Positions 37,480 to 48,857 of a stretch of DNA of 64,000 bases are shown here, piece by piece. The notes beneath the pieces were generated by a model. That model worked only from the letters and a program-made list of their open reading frames with translations. It did no database searches and was not told the DNA's origin. The translations under genes and the position numbers were made by a program. Origin of the DNA: Magnolia sinica (Eukaryota > Streptophyta > Magnoliopsida > Magnoliales > Magnoliaceae); NCBI RefSeq assembly GCF_029962835.1, contig NC_080578.1, positions 48,229,001-48,293,000 on the forward strand, in the 5' to 3' direction. Position 1 is the stretch's first letter, and every line of letters starts with the position of its first letter.

Positions 37480-37810
37480 GGGCCCAATTGGTGTGGCCGA
37501 TCTGATATACATAAGGCCCATGTGATTAGGCCCATCTTGATGTATTTGTGGCCCGTTGTTGAGGCCCACTTTGATATATATGAGGCCCATTCGATGTATT
37601 TGTGGCCTGTTGTTGAGGCCCACTTTGATATATATGAGGCCCATGTTACGAGGCACATTGTGATGTATTCAAAGGCCCAGGGGTTATGGCCCATTGCAAT
37701 GTACATAAGGCCCATTGATGTGGCCCACTTGATTTATATAAGGCCCATATGTGCGGCCCATTTGATATATCTAAGGCCCATGGGTCGAGGCCCAACGGGA
37801 TGTCCATAGG
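37480..37810. repeat. GGCCC array in the chromovirus 5' LTR
   Basis: About 20 GGCCC/GGCCCA words spaced 16-30 bp apart with TTGATATATATGAGGCCCA and GATGTATTTGTGGCCC as recurring phrases. It is the plus-strand equivalent of the arrays in L1 (14090-15760) and L2 (49270-50150). Confidence 0.85.
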
Positions 37811-39288
37811 GTCCATTACAATGTGTGATTCTTCCATAGTTTGTGTAATGATGTTTTATGGCGAGCGATGCCTCGGGAGCAATGTTGGTTTGATGTCCAC
37901 ATTGTAAGGTTAATATTGGTTAAATGTCCGCATCATAACTCTTACTAGGGCCCGCTGATAGGCTCATACTTGTTACGTGTAGGCCGTCTAGGTCCATCTG
38001 CATTGTAAGGATAGTTCATTACTTTATAACATGCATAGTATAATTTCATGCCTCATGCGATACGCATCATATGTATGCTTGATATGAGTACTAACTAATC
38101 ATAGGATATGCCATTGGGCAGATTACTTATGGGACTCATTAATAGGAGTTACCCACATGAGCTCATGGTACACGTGAGATTGCTGCATGACTGATGGTGT
38201 GACTCATGCATTTCGCATTGTGTATCGTGATCACTGTACGCCCTAGCGACATCAGGGTCGTGGCCTCCATAGGCACGTCGTGTATGATCGTATCGGATAT
38301 CGAAAATATTGGCTCTAGCATTGTGGGCACTTAGGATGTCCTTAGGTGAAAATCTCATAATCTTTTTGGTACCAGGAGATGCTCCAACGTCTAGACCGAG
38401 TGGATACATGAGCGCCCGAGTGCCAAATACCAGTAGGTCGCGTCTCCCACTGTGTCGTGGTCGGTTGGAAGGGAGTGTGGCCTTATCCGCCTGAGTGAGG
38501 AGGCTATAAGCTAGGCTGAGTTTAACCAGCTTGCAAATAAGTCCGCTATCGATGAGTCGGGTCGGTATTGGCAGACCACTAATCAGGCAGATAGTGTGGT
38601 CTATTCCACTTGCTTGGCTGTGTAGCTAGGGAGGAGGCAGTCAGTGTGAAGTATATTAGACCCCGGTGATATCCAGAGAGGAACTGTACTATATGTGTAC
38701 TTGATGAGTACTGCCATGCTTGGTTTGCATCTTGCATATGACATTTGGCTACATAGGCCTCGCATCGCATGGCCTTGGTATGGCCGATAGCATTCATACC
38801 TTGCATAATATAGCTTTAGTACAGCTAATAGCATTCATGGACTTTTCAGATATTTCTACATTACTCTGATATTGTACACTTGGCGCTTGCCTCACGCACA
38901 CACTTACACCACCCTCTAAGCTTTTGTATGCTTATGCACGACCGTTGTATGCAGGTGTCGTTGGATCACAACAGCGCTAAGGCAGGAGCGCGTGTCGGAT
39001 TATTTTAGAGTTTTTGATCACCTTGTACTTCTTTTTCCACATTGTACTTAAAGTTTTTGATATAATGGATATGTAGTGATGTTGTTTTGTAACTTGGTTA
39101 TGCTTGTGTTATGCTCCATTACAAAAAAAAAATTCATATTGAAAATCCTCCTTGTAGGATCCCAGGATCGGAATCTGGCATGTGAGTGCTGGGATTCGAG
39201 AATGGGGCACTACGGAGGCTGTCAGCGCTGGATTCAGCGATCGAGAATTTTGTGAGCCCATTTTCTGAGTTTAGGGTGTGACAGAAGT

Positions 39289-39300
39289 TGGTATCAGAGC
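39289..39300 (+). promoter_or_regulatory. Chromovirus primer-binding site, tRNA-iMet type
   Basis: TGGTATCAGAGC starts five bases after the LTR end TGTGACA and matches the complement of the 3' end of initiator tRNA-Met, the usual primer of plant Tekay-type and copia elements. Confidence 0.9.
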
Positions 39301-39448
39301 ATAACTTGGGAATACCTGAGGATCACATCACATATGTACTATGAAGGTTCCGAGTCCGATTGACTTAGCGATTTTCCAACATAGACCCTTAAAATTTTTA
39401 CCTTTGAGAATTCTCAAGGCTAATAGACCTTGTTTCTTCCTGTAGGAT

Positions 39449-40560
39449 GTGGTGCCTAGAAAAGTGACCCGAGCGAATCCCACTCCACCACCTGCGTCTC
39501 CCATTCCACCACCTGCGACTCCCGCTTTACCACCTGTGACTTCCGCACCACCACTGGATATTCCTACTTTTCAGCTTGAGGATGTCACTCCTTTACCTAA
39601 GACCGGTGCGGATCCGACTGTACCTATGAGTATCGCCCAGCTTCAGCAGATGCTATAGGCGATGACTACTATTCTTTAGGGGCAGAGCAGGCGTCCCACT
39701 ATGACATCGGCCGAGGCTGAGCTGGAGCGTGCGAGCGCCCTTCTCAAGGACTTCCGACAGCACGATCCTCTGCGTTTTCGAGGTGAGTCAGACCCTACTG
39801 TAACAAAGATATGGTGCTCCAAGGTGGAGAAGATATTTGACACCATGAGATGTACGACCTAGCAACGAGTTTCATTAGCTGTATTTCTTCTCCAGGGTGA
39901 GACTCAGCATTGGTGGGCATCTGTCGCCGGATCAGTAGTAGCTGATTTTATGTGGACTTGGGAGGACTTTGTAGACCAGTTTGACCGGAAGTTCTTTCCT
40001 GAGCATGTGCGACAGCAGTGCCCACTAGAGTTTGAGACTCTGGTCCAGGGAGACATGACGGTGTCCCAGTATGAGGCACGTTTTGCCGCGCTATCGAGAT
40101 TCACGACATACCTTGTTGATGATGAGGGGCGGAAGGCCCGTCGTTTTGAGAATGGTTTGTGTCCTGCCCTCAAGAGTCATATGATCGGCCACATGCTTCC
40201 GACGTTTGAGCAGATCGTAGAGAGGGCTCAGATCTACAAGTCAGATTGGGTCAGTTTGTAGAGAGCCCATGACCAGAGGGGATATCAGAAGAGGAAGGCA
40301 CCCTCTAGTAGTTCCCACCAGCAGCATCGTTCACAGCAGAGACGCATGACCCGCCCAGCATTCCGAGCACCAGCAGTACCCCCAGCACCACCTCTGGGAC
40401 CATTTATAGGTACTTGCTTTGGGTGTTGTAGGACAGGATATCGCGGGCATGAGTGTCCCCATCCACAGCGGCAGCAGCCGAGGACACCGCATCAGCCTCC
40501 ACGACAGCCACCACAACAGCAGCAGCAGCAACCATAGCTCCAGCCTCCAGGGCCTCCCCC
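39449..40560 (+). pseudogene. gag: Chromovirus gag, several stops
   Basis: A single frame broken by multiple stops. The N-terminus is proline-rich (PPPASPIPPPATPALPP). The gag core runs from about 39710 to 40260 (ASALLKDFRQHDPLRFRG, WTWEDFVDQFDRKFFPEHVR, MTVSQYEARFAALSRF, RRFENGLCPALK). A zinc-knuckle position at 40415-40456 reads CFGCCRTGYRGHEC, with Tyr where the CCHC His belongs. A Gln/Pro-rich tail follows. All these segments share frame with the downstream protease and RT, as in one-ORF chromoviruses. Confidence 0.88.
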
Positions 40561-41090
40561 ACAGCAGCAGAGGTAGTAAATCAGGCTACCACAGCGGCAA
40601 CAACATCAGCAAAGACCTCAGATGGGACTTGCACCTCCCCAACAGGCCCAAGGCAGATTTTATGCCACCCAGCAGGACCCTCAGTCATCAGGAGGGGTCG
40701 TCGAGGGTACTCTCCCTATTTCTGCATGCATTACACGTGTATTATTTGACTCTGGTGCATCGCATTCCTTTGTAGCCGATGATTTCTTTTGATCGACCGG
40801 TTTGCCGATGGAGTCTACCCGCGAGGGTTTGTCAGTATCGACGACCTTAGGGAAGCCTACAGTATTAGACCGATTTTGCTCATCTTACCCAGTTCTGATT
40901 AAGGATATCTTCTTACTTGTCGACCTATTCGTATTACCAATGTCCGAGTTTGATGTCATCCTGGGCATGGATTGGCTCACCGAGTACCATGCCATATTAG
41001 ACTGCTTCGCGAGGATAGTCACGTTCTGTATACCCGACGTGCCAGAGTTCCAGTTTGTTGCCGAGCGCAGAGGAGAGTAGCTTTCCTGCT
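40561..41090 (+). pseudogene. pol: Chromovirus protease
   Basis: LFDSGASHSFVADDFF at about 40740 is the retropepsin active site (DSGA). VLPMSEFDVILGMDWL near 40930-40980 is the conserved C-terminal protease segment of plant chromoviruses. Stops interrupt the frame on both sides. Confidence 0.85.
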
Positions 41091-41179
41091 TGTTTTCATG
41101 TGTCGTTGAGGAGTCAGTTGCTTTGAGTATCAACTAGCTATCGGTCGTTTGTGGTTTTCCTGATATGTTCTTGGAGATT

Positions 41180-42652
41180 CCGGGGTTACCACCTTGTCAG
41201 CAAACCGAGTTCCAGATTGATCTCGTGCCCGGTACCCCGCCTATTTCGAAGGCCCTATATCATATGGCACCGTTGGAATTACGGGAACTGTAGAGGCAGT
41301 TGGATGAGTTGCGTGAGTTAGGCTTTATCCGTCCGAGTAGTTCACCATGGGAAGCACCGGTACTCTTCGTAAAGAAGAAGGATGGCTCGTTGAGGCTTTA
41401 CATAGATTACCGCGAGCTCAATAAGGTCACGATCAAGAACAAATACCTGCTCCCGAGGATCGATGATTTGTTTGATCAACTGCAGGAGGTTCAGTTCTTT
41501 TCGAAGATAGACTTGCGGTCCGGTTATCATCAGGTTCGGGTTCGAGATGAGGATATCTCGAAGACAGCTTTTAGGATGCGCTACGGTCATTTTGAGTTCC
41601 AGGTCATGTCCTTTGGACTGACCAATGTGCCCGTAGTATTCATGCAGTTGATGAATGAGGTCTTTCATCCATATCTCAACCAGTTTGTTGTGGTGTTCAT
41701 CGACGACATTCTGATATATTCGAGGACCCGTGAGGAGCATGAGCAGCATCTAGAGATTACTTTGCAGACCCTCCGTGCACACCAGCTTTAAGCGAAGCTG
41801 GAGAAGTGCGAGTTTTAGCAGGAGGAGGTGAAGTTCCTCAATCATGTGGTGATGTGGCAAGGTGTCGCTGTAGACCCCTCGAAGATTAATATCGTACGTC
41901 AGTGGGGCCAGCCCACGAACGCATCTGAGATCCGTAGCTTCCTTAGTTTGGTGGGCTACTACCGATGTTTTATTGAAAGATTCTCTCGCATTGCAGCCCC
42001 GTTGACCAGGTTAACCCGGCACGGTGGCGAGTTTGTATGGAGCGACGCTTATAAGCAGGCATTTATGGAGCTGAAGGACTGCCTTACGTCTACTCCTATC
42101 CTCACTCTTTCCTCTGGGAGTGATGGATTTGTTGTATTTACCGATGCCTCGCGAGTTGTCTTGGGTGCTGTCCTGATGCAGCACGAGAAGCCGGTGGCTT
42201 ATGCGTCTCGCCAGCTCAAGGTCCATGAGCTGAACTATCCCAGGCACGATTTGGAGCTGGCAGCAGTTGTCTTCGTACTGAAGGTATGGAGACACTATCT
42301 TTATGGGGTGAAGTTTGAACTCTTCTCCGACCACAAGAGCTTGAAGCATCTGTTCTCTCAGTCTGAGCTGAACATGAGGCAGAGGCATTGGATGGAGCTC
42401 CTTAAGGACTATGATTTTGATCTCCAGTACCACCCGGGCAAGGCGAACATGGTGGTGAATGCACTTAGCCGTCAGCCACGAGGCTTGGTGGCACATATGA
42501 TGATTCAGGAGTGGAGGATGCTCGAGGATATAGCAGAGTACGACTTCGAGTTTGATATGCAGTTTTCTATCATTCAGCTATCGAGCCTGTCGATTCAACC
42601 CTCTCTTGTCGCAAGGGCGATCAAGGCTCAACAGACAGACGAGTCATTATAG
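41180..42652 (+). pseudogene. pol: Chromovirus reverse transcriptase and RNase H
   Basis: Reads in the gag frame with a few stops. The RT holds [19 protein letters not shown] (about 41310), [25 protein letters not shown] and the catalytic FIDD at 41696-41707. A TAA after HQL (about 41789) and a TAG at the KCEF site follow. [18 protein letters not shown] marks the RT-RNase H junction. The RNase H shows [37 protein letters not shown] and [13 protein letters not shown], and ends [15 protein letters not shown]. Antisense ORFs at 41342-41749 and 42011-42496 are shadows. Confidence 0.93.
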
Positions 42653-44030
42653 GATTACCAACCAGAGGCAGCATCTGAGAGTCAGACAGATTGGCAGATT
42701 GGTTCTGATGGTGGACTTCGTTTCAGAGGCCGATTGTGTCCCGGATATCCCTGAGTTGCGCAGAGATCTTATGACCGAGGTACATCAATCGTAATTTTTT
42801 ATCCACCCTGGCTCGATGAAGATGTATCGCGATATGAGGCGTCAGTATTTTTAGGCAGGGATGAAGCATTAGATAGCCAATTTTGTAGCCGAGTGTGACA
42901 CATGCCAGCGTGTCAAGGTCGATCATTAGAGACCCCCTGGTCTATTGCAGCTGTTAAGCGTCCCGATATGGAAGTGGGAGCACATATCTACTAATTTTGT
43001 CATGGGTTTGCCAATGACTCAACGTGGTCATGACGCCATCTAGGTTGTTGTGGCGCATCTAACGAAGTCAGCACATTTTTTTACGATTCACAAGACCTAA
43101 CATGCGAACCGACTCACCAAGCTGTTTGTTGATGAGATCGTGACTACATGGTGTTCCTGTCTCGATTATTTCAGACCGAGACCCAAGGTTCACGTCTCAA
43201 TTTTGGAGGAGCTTCTAGAGAGTGATGGGCACTGATTTGTAGCTTAGCACTGCGTATCATCTGCAGACCGATGGGCAGCCCGAAAGGGTCAACTAGATCC
43301 TTGAGGATATGCTTCGGGCCTGTGCGATTGATTTCTTGGGTAGTTGGGACGAGCACCTGTAATTGGCTGAGTTCGCGTACAACAACAGCTATCAAGCGAC
43401 CATTAGCATGGCTCCTTTTGAGGCATTATATGGCAGACCGTGCAGATCTCTGAGTTATTGGACCAAGGTTAGAAAGCGGCGTCTCCTAGGTCTCGAGCTT
43501 GTACTGCAAACGTCAGAGGCTATCGATATCATTAGGTAGAGGATGCGCACAGTTCAGAGCCGGCAGAAGAGTTTTGCTAATTGTCAGCATCGTTCCTTGG
43601 AGTTTGTCGTTAGGGACCATGTGTATCTCAAGGTCTCACCCATGAAGGGTGTAGTTCGTTTTGGAGTGAAGGGCAAGCTTGCCCCGAGATTTATAGGACC
43701 TTTCAAGATCACAGGGTGCATTGGCGTCGTGGCCTATCGGCTTGCCTTGCCATATCAGTTGTCTGGCATCCACAACGTTTTTCACGTTTCGATGTTGAGG
43801 AAGTGTGGGTCAGACATCATTCCCGTTATTGATTGGCAGTCGTTGGAGGTTCGTAAGGACGCTTCTTACATTGAGCAATCAGTTCGTATCCTCGATCGGA
43901 AGGAGCATGTCCTATGGACCAAGGTCATCCCCTTGGTGAAGGTGTAGTGGAGCCATCATAGTGAGGATGAGGCATCTTGGGAGCATGAGGCGGAGGTTCG
44001 AGAGCGTTATCCCCATCTTTTCAATGTTTA
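42653..44030 (+). pseudogene. pol: Chromovirus integrase with C-terminal chromodomain
   Basis: Two frameshifts and numerous stops. The zinc-binding part lies at about 42770-42920 (EVHQS ... HPGSMKMYRDMR ... CDTCQRVK). The core has STNFVMGLPMTQRG near 42985, IISDRDPRFTSQFW near 43165 and YHLQTDGQPERVN near 43257 with the catalytic Glu. EFAYNNSYQATI and FEALYGR follow. The C-terminal open part (43543-43947) holds DHVYLKVSPMKGVVRFG, KLAPRFIGPF and LPYQLSGIHNVFHVSMLRK. The chromodomain, RILDRKEHVLWTKVIPLVKV then W-S and EASWEHEAEVRERYPHLF, lies at about 43880-44030. Chromodomains target integration to heterochromatin in this lineage. Confidence 0.92.
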
Positions 44031-44153
44031 ATTTTATGATATATTGTGTTTTGATTATATATGATGTTATGTTTTCTATTCCCTTATGAGTTATGGTCAG
44101 TTGCGATAGTAGTATAAATTTCGAGGATGAAATTTTTATTATGTTGGGAGAGC
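44031..44153 (+). promoter_or_regulatory. Chromovirus 3' tail and polypurine region
   Basis: After the chromodomain comes the conserved phrase CGAGGATGAAATTTTTATTA, then TGTTGGGAGAGC abutting the LTR. The purine run before the LTR is the likely plus-strand primer, partly decayed. Confidence 0.65.
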
Positions 44154-45821
44154 TATATGACCTGTATCCTAGTCCGTACTGTTCCGTCGACTACTGCGAT
44201 CCTTCCCGTCGAATTTTAGCAACCTGTGATGTATAATCGATGCTTGCGCGCGACCATAAGTCATATCCTATAGAATTGAGTCAGCTTAATCTAAGACTTG
44301 TAACATTACAACCGCACTATCACCGCGATTCCAATGTCGCGTCTCGTGCACTAATTCGAAACCCTGGATAAGAGATGTGAGCCGGCATTTATTTCGAAAA
44401 AAATGCCGTGCGTTTGCAATTCCAAGAAAATCTTTACAACATGTCCCATCAATCAATCAATCAATCATCTCATGTCAAGTATATACAACCCATGCTTTCT
44501 TTCTCCACAAGTCAAGCAACCACCAAGTCAACTCTCAAGTCAAGTACACCGTCACCTCACATCACTCACCTCACATCCATCACCCATCTCTCTCTCTCCT
44601 TACAACCCTCTCTCTCTCTCTCTCTCATTTCTCATCACATTTCCCAAGCTAGCAAGAGAAGTGCACGTCCATGCATTCTAAGAGAGAAAAGTGATTTTGG
44701 TGGCCCACTTTCCATCCCAAAAATCCATCATCCTATCCATTCATTTCTCATCTTCCACCATCAAAGTGAGACACAAGGAGATCGGCTTTCCAACAGACCA
44801 AGAAGATCGAACGGTAGGTGCTTCTATAGATTAGTTTTCATGTTTTTATGATGGGCCAAGTGAGGCCTACCGATAGATGGTATAGATCTCACTTTGGACC
44901 CTAAGATGTGGCCGATGGCCCACCTTGATCCTCATGATCATTCCATGATGGGGCCATTCTCCATGGACCCCATCATGATGTTTATTTTCAATGTATGGAT
45001 AGGGTCATCTAGACCTTACACTTGGTGGAGAAAGGATCTCCACCGTTGATTTTTGGTTTGATGGGCCCACATGTAATGGGACCCACTTGATGTATGATTT
45101 CTTACAAGGGAGGGCTCATAGTGGCGGATCCCTCCATCACATGTGTCCCACTCTCTTTCTCTCTCTCCCTCTTCCCTCTCTATTTCATTATTTTCATCTG
45201 ATGATGTGGCCATGTGGCCCACCCGGATGGACCCTACCATGAAACATGTAATTTAGCCAAGCCATTTGAAGGTGGGGCCCACTTCATATATGTGTTGTAT
45301 GCACACTATCCGTGTATTTAGTGGCCCACCTGAGTAAGGCCCACCATAACACATGTGTGCGCCCACACCGTCTATGTGAAAGGAAAACAGAAATATCAGT
45401 TTGATTCAAAATTTTTGGTGGACTGCTCATATAGGCCCCACTTTGGTGTATGTTTCTAATCCAAGCCGTCCATCCCTTTCCCTAGCTCATTTTAGGCATT
45501 GAGCCGAAAAATGGAGCCAATCCGATGTTCTGGCGGGCCATAGCATAGCAAATGGTGGTTTATACCGTTAAAACCCACCCTGATGTTTCTGTACCCCGAA
45601 ACATGCTCTATATTGGGCTCGCTTAGTCCATCTTGAATAGTAAAAACCAATGGGTGGGGTGGATTTTGTTAATGCGGGCCCCACATGTGAAAAACCTAAG
45701 GAAGATAGTTTTTTTTTAAATAAAAAAAACAATATATACAGTAGGCGCTGCTATTGCACGGACACTACAGCAGCGTCCTGCTACTGCATAGGCGGTGGGC
45801 AGGGGTTCCAACCATGGGCCC

Positions 45822-46602
45822 CACCATGATGTGTGTTGTTAATCAACACCGTACATTTGTCAGGTCCCCTTTGGCACAGTGGGCCCCCCAAATATAAGCC
45901 ACATGTGGAGCTCAGGTGGCCCACACAGCAAGAAACAGTGAGGATTTAAAGTCTGCCATTGGAACCCTTTTGGGTTGTCAGACGTTTTGGATCATATGAA
46001 ATTTGTTTTTCCTATTCATCCAGGTCTGTGTGACCTTACCAGTGGATTGGATGGCAAGTAAACGTTATGGTGGGCCCCACGTGGGACCCACTGATGCATG
46101 TATTGTATCCCACACCGTCTGTGGGTGGGACGGCTGGTGTACCTCACTCCAGCTAGCTGCTGGAGTGGCGTCACTAAGCTCTGTGTGTCCCCCTTATCAT
46201 CCACGCTGCCTCACCATGATGTGTGTTGTTAATCAACACTGTACATTTTTCAGGTCCCCTTTGGGACAGTGGGCCCCCCAAATATCAGCCACATGTGGAG
46301 CTCAGGTGGCCCACACAGCAGGAAACAGTGAGGATTTAAAGTCTTCCATTGGAACCCTTTTGGGTTGTCAGACGTTTTGGATCATATGAAATTTATTTTT
46401 CCTATTCATCCAGGTCTGTGTGACCTTACCAACAGATTGGATGGCAAGTAAACGTTACGGTGGGCCCCACGTGGGACCCATTAATGCATGTATTGTATCC
46501 CACACCGTCCGTGGGTGGGACGGCTGGTGTACCTCACTCTAGTTAGCTGCTGGAGTGGCGTCACTAAGCTCTGTGGGTCCCCCTTATCATCCACGTTGTC
46601 CA
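45822..46602 (+). repeat. Tandem duplication of about 390 bp inside the chromovirus LTR
   Basis: CACCATGATGTGTGTTGTTA opens each copy (45822 and 46212), and each ends TCCCCCTTATCATCCACG. The first junction shows the site that received the Athila element in the other LTR. Confidence 0.85.
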
Positions 46603-47039
46603 TCTATGGGACCCACCATGATGCTTATGTTGCATCCAAACCATCCAATCATTTTGAAACTTCATTTGATGGCGTGGGCTAAAGAATGAGTTAGATCCAT
46701 AGTTCAGTGGACCCCACCCTTGATGCATGTGTTGCATCCAAACCATCCAACCATTTGGCAAGCTTGTCTTAACAGGCTTGAGACTAAAAATAAGTCAGAT
46801 CTAAAGTTCAAGTGGACCCCACCATTTAAAGTAGTGGTCAATGACGTCCACCGTTCAAAATTTCTAAGGGCCATAGTAGTTCCCTATTAAGCTGATATTT
46901 GTTTCTACTTCACCTATCACTATGTTAATTTATGAACAGGTTGGATGGGAAACATATATTATGGTGGGCCTTAGGACGTTTAAATGGTGGAAATCATTAT
47001 CACCACTTTTATTTGGTTGTGGCTCATTTCATGTGCATA

Positions 47040-47400
47040 TGGGGCCCAATTGGTGTGGCCCATCTGATATACATAAGGCCCATGTGATTAGGCCCATCTT
47101 GATGTATTTGTGGCCCATTGTTGAGGCCCACTTTGATATATATGAGGCCCATGTTATGAGGCCAATTCGATGTATTTGTGGCCCGTTGTTGAGGCCCACT
47201 TTGATATATATGAGGCCCATGTTACGAGGCCCATTGTGATGTATTCAAAGGCTCAGGGGTTATGGCCCATTGCAATGTACATAAGGCGCATTGATGTGGC
47301 CCACTTGATTTATATAAGGCCATATGATGCGGCCCATTTGATGTATCTAAGGCCTATGGGTCGAGGCCCAACGGGATGTCCTTAGGGGTCCATTGCAATG
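47040..47400. repeat. GGCCC array in the chromovirus 3' LTR
   Basis: The partner of the array at 37480-37810. GGCCCA words alternate with GATATATATGA and GATGTATTTGTGG phrases. Unit order differs slightly between the two LTRs (an extra TTATGAGGCC unit here, 47150-47165). Confidence 0.8.
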
Positions 47401-48857
47401 TGTGATTCTTCCATGGTTTGTGTAATGATGTTTTATAGCAAGCCATGCCTCGAGAGCAATGTTGGTTTGACGTCCACATTGTAAGGTTAATGTTGGTTAA
47501 ATGTCCGCATTATAACTCTCCCTAGGGCCCGCTGATAGGCCCATACTTGTTACGTGTAACCTGTCTAGGTCCATCTGCGTTATAAGGATTGTTCATTACT
47601 TTATAACATGCGTAGTATAATTCCATGCCTCATGCCATATGCATCATATGTATGCCTGATATGAGTAGTGACTAATCATAGCATATGCCATTGGGCAAAT
47701 TACTTATGGGACTCATTGATAGGAGTTACCCACATGAGTGCATGGTATGCGCGAGATTGCTACATGACTGATGGTGTGACTCATTCATTTCACATTGTGT
47801 GTCGTGTTCACTGCATGCCCTAGCGACATCAGGGCCGTGGCCTCCACAGGCATATCGTGGATGATCGTATCAAGTACCGAAAATATTGGATCTAGCATTG
47901 TGGGCACTTAGGATGTCCTTGGGTAAAAATTTCAGAACCTTTTTGGTATCAGGAGATACTCCAACATTTAAACCGAGTGGATACACGAGCGCCTGAGTGC
48001 CGAATACCAGTAGGCCATGTCTCCCACTGTGTCGTGGTCGGTTGGAAGGAGGTGTAGCCTTATCCGCCCAAGTGAGGGGGCTATAAGCTAGGCTGAGTTT
48101 GACCAGCTCATAAATGAGTCCGTTATCGACGAGCCGGGTTGGTATCGGCAGACTACTGATCGGGTGGATAGTGTGGTCTATTCTACTTGCTTGGCTGTGC
48201 AGCTAGGGAGGAGGCAGTCAATGTGAAGTGTATTAGACCCCGGTAATATCCTAGGGAGGAACTATACTGATATGTGTACTGGATGAGTACTGGCATGCTT
48301 GCTTCGCATCTTAAATATGACATTTGGCTACATAGGCCTCGCATCGCATGGCCTTGGTATGGCCGATAGCATTCATGCCTTGCATTATATAGCTTTGGTA
48401 CAACTGATGGCATTCATGGACTTACTGCATATTTCCGCATTACTCTTATATTGTACACTTGGCGCTTGCCTTGTGCATATACTTACACCACCCTCTAAGC
48501 TTTTGTAAGCTTATGCACGACTGTTATGTAGAGGTGTCATTGGATCGCAGCAGCGCTGAGGCAGGAGCGAGTGTCGGATTATTTTGAAGTTTTTGATCAC
48601 CTTGTACTCCCTTTCCACATTATACTTAAAGTTTTTGATATAGTGGATATGTGGTGATGTTGTTTTATGACTTGGTTATGCTTGTGGTTATGCTCCATTA
48701 CAAAAAAAAATACTGAAAATCCTCCTTGTAGGATCTGAGGATCGAAATCTGGCATATGAGTGCTGGGATCCGAGAATGGGGCACTACGGAGGCTGTCAGC
48801 GCCGAATTCGGCGATCAAGAATTTTGTGAGCCTATTTTCTGAGTTTGGGGCATGACA

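Larger units (their letters stand above)
22858..39283 (+). repeat. Chromovirus 5' LTR, split by an Athila-like element
   Basis: Starts TGTAAGACCCGTATC and ends TTTAGGGTGTGACA. The LTR proper is 22858-24850 plus 36623-39283, about 4.65 kb. It contains CT-rich tracts, GTGGGCCC-family MITE-like segments, a duplicated about 390-bp block whose halves lie on either side of the Athila insertion, and a GGCCC array at 37480-37810. It also has a hairpin with CGCTGCTG/CAGCAGCG arms near 24405-24436. ORFs across it are not coding. Confidence 0.9.
22858..48857 (+). mobile_element. Chromovirus (Tekay/Del-type Ty3/gypsy), full length with nested insertion
   Basis: The 26-kb span comprises a 5' LTR (interrupted), a tRNA-iMet-type primer site, a degenerate gag-pol with C-terminal chromodomain, a polypurine region and a 3' LTR. 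Perfect CACGA duplications lie at 22853-22857 and 48858-48862. Removing the nested Athila-like element leaves about 14.2 kb. Its host site is L2, an LTR of the same family in opposite orientation; the unoccupied site is seen at 13741 in L1. The two LTRs differ by about 15 percent near their 5' ends and about 6 percent in the middle, compared by eye, so the insertion is older than the copia and Athila ones. Confidence 0.93.
44154..48857 (+). repeat. Chromovirus 3' LTR, 4.7 kb
   Basis: Pairs with 22858-39283. Its start is mutated (TATATGACCTG against TGTAAGACCCG). It contains CT-rich tracts at 44608-44627 and 45152-45178, GTGGGCCCCACGTGGGACCC at 46071, the duplicated 390-bp block (45822-46602), a GGCCC array at 47040-47400 and a conserved 3' end. 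ORFs in it match those in the 5' LTR only because both are LTR sequence. Confidence 0.93.

Noticed and set aside
37330..37809. 159-codon ORF with recurrent Arg-Pro-Ile/His and Tyr residues
   Set aside because: Translation of the GGCCC array; composition is imposed by the repeat.
40453..40749. Thr/Ala-rich ORF overlapping gag
   Set aside because: Out-of-frame reading of the Gln/Pro-rich gag tail.
42011..42496. 161-codon minus-strand ORF (also 41342-41749)
   Set aside because: Antisense to the chromovirus RT/RNase H; no motif of its own.
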